This document shows positions 5,882 through 7,326 of a stretch of DNA of 7,326 nt, one piece after another. The notes under the pieces were generated by a model that searched no databases, was not told where the DNA came from, and saw nothing but the letters and a program-made list of their open reading frames with translations. The translations under genes were made by a program, and so were the position numbers. The stretch's first letter is position 1. Each line of letters begins with the position of its first letter. Origin of the DNA: Pelotomaculum sp. (lineage in GTDB: Bacteria; Bacillota; Desulfotomaculia; Desulfotomaculales; Pelotomaculaceae); contig JALHFC010000128.1 of the NCBI GenBank assembly GCA_022839445.1, forward strand, positions 1 through 7,326, in the 5' to 3' direction.

Positions 5882-5912
5882 CCGTTTGTTTAGTTATGTA
5901 TTCCCACTTTGA

Positions 5913-5941
5913 ATTCTACCATATTCTATCACAATTTGGAA
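5913..5941 (-). promoter_or_regulatory. Extended -10 promoter of the 31-aa peptide gene
   Basis: On the minus strand TAGAAT (5918-5913) has the TGG extension (5921-5919). A weak -35 TTCCAA (5941-5936) lies 17 bp upstream. The start would be near 5906, giving a leader of about 75 nt. Confidence 0.5.
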
Positions 5942-5985
5942 TGACCAATATCGGTCCCCCATCTTTAACACTTTGAAAGAACAAA

Positions 5986-6025
5986 AAAGCTTGAGACCCC
6001 TTGAAAATAGGGGGTTTCAAGCTTT
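5986..6025 (-). terminator. Strong rho-independent terminator, minus strand
   Basis: AAAGCTTGAGACCCC (5986-6000) pairs with GGGGTTTCAAGCTTT (6011-6025) over 15 bp with one G-U pair and a 10-nt loop. On the minus strand the stem is followed by TTTTTTGTTC. It would end transcripts coming from the 59-aa gene and the zinc-ribbon remnant, and it insulates the peptide gene downstream. Confidence 0.75.
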
Positions 6026-6156
6026 CATTGACAGTTTAAAAAATGAGTAATATATTTACGATTTTCATACTTTTGAAAATTTTTTTCATCTTGCCTGTGC
6101 TGACAATCTGAAAGTCGGTGCGGAAGCCAGAGGTACGTAATGAGGGACTGACCCGT

Positions 6157-6300
6157 TCAGGTGCAGTCGACAAAAAGGCCATATCTACCCACCTGCGCTT
6201 TCATTACATTGCCGCACTTCTTGCAAATCAATCCCGTTGTGGACAGGTAACCTATAATGGACCCAGGGGGACAAGGGACCTGTCCCCCCGTCCCGGGCAT
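6157..6300 (-). pseudogene. Zinc-ribbon (topoisomerase C4-like) ORF, probably a remnant
   Basis: The frame from ATG 6300 has 47 codons. Residues 25-47 (ICKKCGNVMKAQ, then VGRYGLFVDCT) match the topoisomerase-type C4 zinc-finger pattern: Cys-x2-Cys, a Gly-Arg-Tyr-Gly turn, then Cys. The stop comes right after the third cysteine, where the family would continue to a fourth. The N-terminal part is encoded by the GGGACA/TGTCCC repeat and is unlikely to be real protein. The ATG lies 5 bp past the stop of the 59-aa gene with no usable SD spacing. It is best read as a truncated copy or decayed gene; a very small three-cysteine protein is less likely. Confidence 0.35.
6266..6288. repeat. GGGGGACA...TGTCCCCC inverted repeat
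   Basis: There are eight perfect pairs (6266-6273 with 6281-6288) around the loop AGGGACC, with further GGGAC/GTCCC pieces adjacent. The core resembles 5501-5511. It lies just downstream of the 59-aa gene without a T-run, so it is probably a dispersed palindromic repeat rather than a terminator. Confidence 0.5.
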
Positions 6301-6305
6301 TCCTT

Positions 6306-6485
6306 TTAAAAAAAGAAAAACGCCGGTTTGCCCAAAAGGGTATTAATAATCATTACCACGGGAATTACAAGGACTGCTATTGTAAGAATTAAAATTAATG
6401 CCTTTAAAGATCTATTCCTATAAAAAGGATGTTCCTCCATCGGCCCCTGCTCCACGTTGTCCCTATCCATCTTTTCCTCTACCAT
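6306..6485 (-). CDS. Small single-span membrane protein (59 aa)
   Basis: ATG 6485-6483 has a GGGGG SD (6493-6497) at 7-nt spacing and a promoter just upstream. The protein has an acidic N-terminus (MVEEKMDRDNVEQG, ending near residue 20), a basic patch (YRNRSLK) and a hydrophobic span of about 20 residues (29-48). It ends in PAFFFF, encoded by a T-rich tract. It is predicted to sit in the membrane with the N-terminus inside. Later ATGs (codons 6 and 16) lack an SD. No family recognised. It lies downstream of gerW on the same strand, but its own promoter suggests a separate unit. Confidence 0.6.
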   Translation of the reverse strand: MVEEKMDRDNVEQGPMEEHPFYRNRSLKALILILTIAVLVIPVVMIINTLLGKPAFFFF

Positions 6486-6512
6486 TTTTCTACCCCCATG
6501 AATTTTATTATA

Positions 6513-6540
6513 ATTCTAACATGTCCATTTTATATTGCAA
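6513..6540 (-). promoter_or_regulatory. Promoter of the 59-aa membrane protein gene
   Basis: On the minus strand TTGCAA (6540-6535), a 16-bp spacer and TGTTAGAAT (extended -10, hexamer at 6518-6513) are seen. The start would be near 6506, leaving a very short leader with the SD at 6493-6497. Confidence 0.45.
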
Positions 6541-6601
6541 ATAAAATAAAGAGGAAACAAGTTATTTTGTCCAACTGCTGATGAATGTGGGAAATCCGTA
6601 C

Positions 6602-6943
6602 TCAATCAAACTCAGCCTTTGTTCCCTCTTTGCTGAACCTGTTCACGATATCGGGTATAATCCCCGCGAGTTTTTCCAGGGTCCCTTTCTGTCCAAGGTT
6701 GTAGACATTTATCTCACCCTCACGGATTATGATCAATGCGGAGGGATTGACCTTTGCCCCTGCCCCGCCGCCTCCACCTTTTCCGCCGCCCTTACCGGGT
6801 TCCGTACCTTCCCCGACACCAGTGCCAAAGCCGAAACTAGCCGACATAACGGGGATGATAGTGGTATTGTCCACATTGATTGGCTCTCCAACGATAATCT
6901 TGGTTTTAATCATGTTTTCCAGGTGCGAAACAATGGTTTCCAT
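6602..6943 (-). CDS. gerW: GerW/YtfJ family sporulation protein
   Basis: It encodes 113 residues. Family hallmarks are visible: an N-terminal helix, IIVGEPI (16-22), TTIIPVMSASFGFG (27-40), a glycine-rich loop (41-63) and the C-terminal strand block VNPSALIIIREGEINVYNL with a final helix. YtfJ/GerW is a forespore-expressed protein needed for normal spore germination in Bacillus, so the host should be a spore former. ATG 6943 is the earliest start, since an in-frame stop lies five codons upstream. The N-terminus is shorter than in many relatives. The SD is AAAGG at a long distance or AGAAGG directly adjacent, neither ideal. In many Firmicutes the gene follows scpB and a DUF2953 gene; here an IS21-family tip replaces that context about 110 bp upstream. 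Confidence 0.88.
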   Translation of the reverse strand: METIVSHLENMIKTKIIVGEPINVDNTTIIPVMSASFGFGTGVGEGTEPGKGGGKGGGGGAGAKVNPSALIIIREGEINVYNLGQKGTLEKLAGIIPDIVNRFSKEGTKAEFD

Positions 6944-7058
6944 ACCTTCTTTAAACCTTTACACATCCCTGGGATAAAAGGTTCCAAAAATACAATAAAA
7001 AATTTCAAAAGATTGTTTCGCCGTTATTTGGCCATCGCTTCTTTTTGTATTTGTCAAG

Positions 7059-7095
7059 TGAAAATTAGGTCAAAAGGCCATTGAATTTTAGGTCA
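7059..7095 (+). repeat. Repeated end motifs of the IS21-family element
   Basis: TGAAAATTAGGTCA (7059-7072) and TGAATTTTAGGTCA (7082-7095) match at 12 of 14 positions with a 23-bp period. Multiple direct repeats inside each end are typical transposase-binding sites of IS21 elements. Confidence 0.6.
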
Positions 7096-7145
7096 CTTTA
7101 TCTATAATAATGTGCCCCTGAAACTCATCCACAGGCACTAATTTT

Positions 7146-7326
7146 TTATACTGCAACTTTATCAAAATCAAATGACGCCCCATTTTCCCTCAAAGTTTCC
7201 CTCAATCTGTAGGAATCACCCTCCATGTCCACTAAGATAGCTTTGTAAGTAAGCCGATCTATCATAGCGCTAGTGACAGTTGGATCCCCAAAAACCTCCA
7301 CCCACCGTTCAAAGGATAGGTTAGTA
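7146..7326 (-). CDS. istB: IstB-like helper ATPase, C-terminal end (cut by window edge)
   Basis: The last 59 residues are visible, with the stop at 7148-7146. The segments TNLSFERWVEVFGD and IDRLTYKAILVDMEGDSYR are the conserved C-terminal signature of IstB, the AAA+ ATPase that helps the IS21 transposase IstA select and capture target DNA. The Walker motifs lie outside the window. The C-terminus is intact, so the element need not be decayed. Confidence 0.88.
   Translation of the reverse strand, partial: TNLSFERWVEVFGDPTVTSAMIDRLTYKAILVDMEGDSYRLRETLRENGASFDFDKVAV

Larger units (their letters stand above)
5634..5910. repeat. Imperfect inverted-repeat arms around the 31-aa peptide gene
   Basis: The left arm 5634-5685 read on plus and the right arm 5866-5910 read on minus share, in order, AAA(G)TGGGAA, ATAACTAAA, AACGG and GCCTCA(A)CCTACCG(A/G)GG, with small gaps. 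Each arm starts just downstream of its own inward-pointing -10 box. The two convergent transcripts therefore start with homologous leaders. This looks like an inverted duplication of a promoter-leader unit, possibly from a lost second peptide gene. Confidence 0.6.
7052..7326 (-). mobile_element. IS21-family insertion sequence, right end (partial)
   Basis: The tip is placed at TGTCAA (7052-7057) because istB reads towards it and IS21-type end repeats lie just inside. The rest (istA, most of istB, the other end) is beyond the window. The target duplication cannot be checked. The outermost 6 bp form an outward TTGACA (-35 hexamer) on the minus strand, as known for IS21. Confidence 0.7.

Noticed and set aside
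6036..6089. 17-codon minus-strand ORF (MKKIFKSMKIVNILLIF) just before the terminator
   Set aside because: Too short, with a poor SD and no clear promoter; AT-rich sequence gives such frames by chance.
6118..6309. Plus-strand open frame of 63 codons
   Set aside because: It is antisense to the zinc-ribbon frame and runs through the palindromic repeat; no SD and an unnatural composition.
6581..7084. Plus-strand frame of 167 codons antisense to gerW
   Set aside because: It mirrors gerW codons and runs into the IS end; gerW itself is clearly the gene.
7112..7138. Hairpin downstream of istB as a terminator
   Set aside because: The stem is short and bulged and there is no T-run.

Overview
The window looks like chromosomal DNA of a spore-forming Firmicute. 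The best evidence is a gerW/ytfJ-type sporulation gene near the right end, supported by G-rich Shine-Dalgarno (SD) sequences and sigma-A-like promoters. A Pelotomaculum/Desulfotomaculum-like clostridium is my guess from general style; it is not proven by the sequence.

Left third (1-3763): a divergent pair of units. On the minus strand is the start of a SIR2-like NAD-binding protein that runs off the left edge. On the plus strand is an apparent four-gene operon. It starts with a tandem dynamin-like GTPase with two P-loops and two DTPGID motifs, whose first GTPase domain is interrupted by a frame break. Three small helical proteins follow, the last with a C-terminal membrane anchor. The operon ends at a strong intrinsic terminator. 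GTPase heads, short helical partners and a membrane anchor suggest a membrane-remodelling machine assembled from pieces. The SIR2 neighbour raises the possibility of a defence locus, but that is inference.

Middle (3899-5464, minus): an exported 521-residue protein with a signal peptide, an uncharacterised N-terminal domain of about 230 residues, and a complete alpha-acetolactate decarboxylase domain with its zinc histidines. The domain combination is unusual.

Small-element region (5490-6485): the most structured part of the window. A 31-residue membrane peptide gene (minus) lies between two convergent promoters. The first 45-50 transcribed bases from each promoter are homologous (inverted arms 5634-5685 and 5866-5910). 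The peptide mRNA can pair its own SD, and a 13-bp perfect hairpin sits just past the stop. This resembles a type I toxin-antitoxin locus of the convergent kind, although I recognise neither RNA nor peptide. Next to it are a minus-strand terminator, a likely decayed zinc-ribbon ORF, a GGGACA...TGTCCC repeat and a 59-residue single-span membrane protein.

Right end (6602-7326): gerW on the minus strand, then the end of an IS21-family element whose tip (TGTCAA) lies about 110 bp upstream of gerW. The element contains the C-terminus of its IstB helper ATPase.
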